Of a DNA stretch of 6,528 nt, positions 5,722-6,528 are shown piece after piece (within the stretch, counting starts at the first letter, position 1; every line of letters starts with the position of its first letter). The DNA lies in assembly GCA_017552165.1 (NCBI GenBank), contig JAFZCF010000131.1:1-6528 (forward strand), given 5' to 3'. The DNA is from Clostridia bacterium (lineage in GTDB: Bacteria > Bacillota_A > Clostridia > Oscillospirales > CAG-272). Position numbers and translations under genes: made by a program. The notes beneath the pieces were generated by a model. That model was not told where the DNA came from and ran no database searches. It saw nothing but the letters and a program-made list of their open reading frames with translations.

Positions 5722-6179
5722 CGGACGAAGAATATATGCGCGCGGCGCTTTGCGAGGCGCGGATCGCGGCGGACGAGGGCGAGACGCCCGTAGGTGCTGT
5801 GATCGTGAGAAACGGCGAGATCATCGCGTCGGCGCACAACACGCGCGAGAGGTCGAAAAACGCCCTACATCACGCCGAGATGCTGTGTATCGACGAGGCG
5901 TGCCGGCGGCTCGGCGGCTGGCGGCTTCCGGGCTGCACTCTCTACGTGACGCTCGAGCCCTGCCCGATGTGCGCGGGAGCCGTCATCAACTCGCGGATCG
6001 TGCGGGTCGTGTTCGGCGCGCCGGACGCAAAGGCGGGATCCTTCGGTTCGGTCACGGATCTGAGCAGTCTGCCGTACAATCACCGTCCGGAGATCAAGGG
6101 CGGAGTGCTTGCCGACGAGTGCGCCGGGATCCTTTCGGATTTCTTCACGGATCTCAGAGCAAAGAGTAAGGAAAAATGA
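5718..6179 (+). CDS. tadA: tRNA-specific adenosine deaminase TadA
   Basis: Zinc enzyme that deaminates the wobble adenosine 34 of tRNA-Arg(ACG) to inosine, needed to read CGN codons; cytoplasmic homodimer. The 153-residue product has the cytidine-deaminase fold signatures: His52-Ala-Glu54 (zinc ligand and proton shuttle) and PCPMC (81-85) with zinc ligands Cys82 and Cys85. TPVGAVIV (23-30) and the TadA-typical AKAGSFGSVTDL (104-115) separate it from guanine or cytosine deaminases. The ATG at 5718 overlaps the ATPase TGA (ATGA). TAAGGA (5702-5707), ten bases upstream, is a weak ribosome binding site, so coupling probably matters. A longer in-frame reading from 5646 would lie inside the ATPase and is not needed, since the family begins at EEYMRAAL. 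It is last in the operon, before a strong terminator. Confidence 0.95.
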   Translation: MTDEEYMRAALCEARIAADEGETPVGAVIVRNGEIIASAHNTRERSKNALHHAEMLCIDEACRRLGGWRLPGCTLYVTLEPCPMCAGAVINSRIVRVVFGAPDAKAGSFGSVTDLSSLPYNHRPEIKGGVLADECAGILSDFFTDLRAKSKEK

Positions 6180-6185
6180 CGTGTG

Positions 6186-6211
6186 TCCCGGGGCGCCGCC
6201 CCGGGATTTTT
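6186..6211 (+). terminator. Rho-independent terminator of the iscS-tadA operon
   Basis: tcccggggc (6186-6194) pairs perfectly with gccccggga (6198-6206), a 9-bp stem with a three-base loop, followed by TTTTT (6207-6211). It begins seven bases after the tadA stop. Confidence 0.92.
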
Positions 6212-6262
6212 ATGCTGAGCAACGGAAAAATGACAACGTTATACAGGTATACAAAACTTTGC

Positions 6263-6291
6263 TTGACAAAAAAGATAAACATGAGTAAAAT
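6263..6291 (+). promoter_or_regulatory. Promoter of the gene at the right edge
   Basis: Consensus TTGACA (6263-6268), 17 bases, then TAAAAT (6286-6291). Transcription should start near 6298, leaving a leader of about 65 bases before the ATG at 6363. I see no terminator or recognisable riboswitch in that leader. A GGTATACAA sequence (6246-6254) lies just upstream of the -35 and also occurs in the iscS promoter. Confidence 0.75.
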
Positions 6292-6350
6292 AAAATCAAC
6301 GAGTTATGCGGGATTTGCCGTTATTGCACTTAATATGACATCGTGTCGCA

Positions 6351-6356
6351 GGAGGA
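6351..6356 (+). promoter_or_regulatory. Ribosome binding site of the edge gene
   Basis: GGAGGA is placed six bases before the ATG at 6363, ideal spacing. This is the main reason for taking 6363 as the start rather than the other reading frame that is also open here. Confidence 0.75.
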
Positions 6357-6362
6357 TGAATT

Positions 6363-6528
6363 ATGAAAGCACCGTTTTCAAGGACACAAAAAGAAAAAAC
6401 GAACTTATTTCTTATTACTTTGATGGTCGTTATTGCATCATTTGCACTTTTTTGCCGCAAATTGCAAAAGCTTCAGAAAAGCCGTCGAGCGAGATAGAGG
6501 CATCACACGTTATTCGGTTAACAGATGA
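6363..6528 (+). CDS. Start of a secreted-protein gene, apparently frameshifted at a T6 run, partial
   Basis: From the ATG the frame encodes 44 residues, MKAPFSRTQKEKTN then the hydrophobic stretch LFLITLMVVIASFALF, and then an implausible basic end (CRKLQKLQ to a TAG at 6495-6497). The switch occurs at six T's (6448-6453). Reading one base back, equivalent to a seventh T, continues as LPQIAKASEKPSSEIEA and stays open to the window end. That joined version is a textbook Sec signal peptide: basic start, about 17 hydrophobic residues, and an AKA/S cleavage site. I therefore read this as the N-terminus of an exported protein whose frame is broken by a lost T, through mutation, reversible slippage or sequencing error. 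If the sequence is right and fixed, the product is only a small membrane peptide. The DNA is more AT-rich than the operon before it. The function of the mature protein cannot be seen. Confidence 0.5.

Noticed and set aside
5163..5837. Long minus-strand open frame (224 residues) opposite the ATPase and tadA
   Set aside because: It is serine/threonine-rich low-complexity sequence typical of the antisense of GC-rich genes, and the plus strand encodes two firmly identified proteins.
6176..6528. Open frame beginning with an ATGA overlap at the tadA stop and running to the window end
   Set aside because: It reads through a strong terminator and a consensus promoter and its first part is not protein-like. 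Only its last part (after 6452) looks real, as the continuation of the signal-peptide gene.
1..6528. CRISPR arrays, tRNA or rRNA genes, insertion sequences
   Set aside because: No regularly spaced repeats, cloverleaf-like segments, transposase genes or terminal inverted repeats were seen by eye.

Overview
The window looks like chromosomal DNA from a GC-rich anaerobic Firmicute (Clostridia-type). The evidence is an oxygen-sensitive class III ribonucleotide reductase gene (nrdD) with a box resembling the NrdR operator, consensus TTGACA/TATAAT-like promoters with 17-bp spacers, strong GGAGG-type ribosome binding sites, and clean stem-loop plus T-run terminators. The host assignment is inference: there is no rRNA or other taxonomic marker here.

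Layout. (1) 1-573, minus strand: the first 191 residues of NrdD, which runs off the left edge. (2) 574-803: nrdD control region (promoter, NrdR-like box) and the terminator of the next gene. (3) 804-1700, minus strand: a diacylglycerol-kinase-like lipid kinase (YegS/DgkB/BmrU type). (4) 1701-1938: divergent intergenic region with a weak minus-strand promoter, a perfect 14-bp palindrome, and a strong plus-strand promoter whose spacer holds an inverted repeat. (5) 1939-6179, plus strand: a tight five-gene operon of cysteine desulfurase IscS, scaffold IscU, a free-standing heavy-metal-associated (HMA) domain, a P1B-2-type Zn/Cd/Pb ATPase and tRNA adenosine deaminase TadA. The last three genes are joined by ATGA stop/start overlaps. 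A GC stem-loop and T-run at 6186-6211 ends the operon. (6) 6212-6528: more AT-rich DNA with its own strong promoter and ribosome binding site, and the start of a secreted-protein gene that seems frameshifted in a run of six T's.

How the genes may work together. IscS mobilises cysteine sulfur and IscU assembles Fe-S clusters on it. The HMA protein and the ATPase would bind and export soft divalent metals, which can poison Fe-S scaffolds. TadA is a zinc enzyme that makes the tRNA wobble inosine. Joining Fe-S assembly to a Zn/Cd pump under one apparently regulated promoter is the most interesting feature of the window. Supporting oddities are a cysteine-rich tail on IscU, the pump's HMA domain encoded as a separate gene, and a His/Cys-rich segment in the pump's cytoplasmic ATP-binding region. 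No metal- or Fe-S-sensing regulator gene lies in the window.
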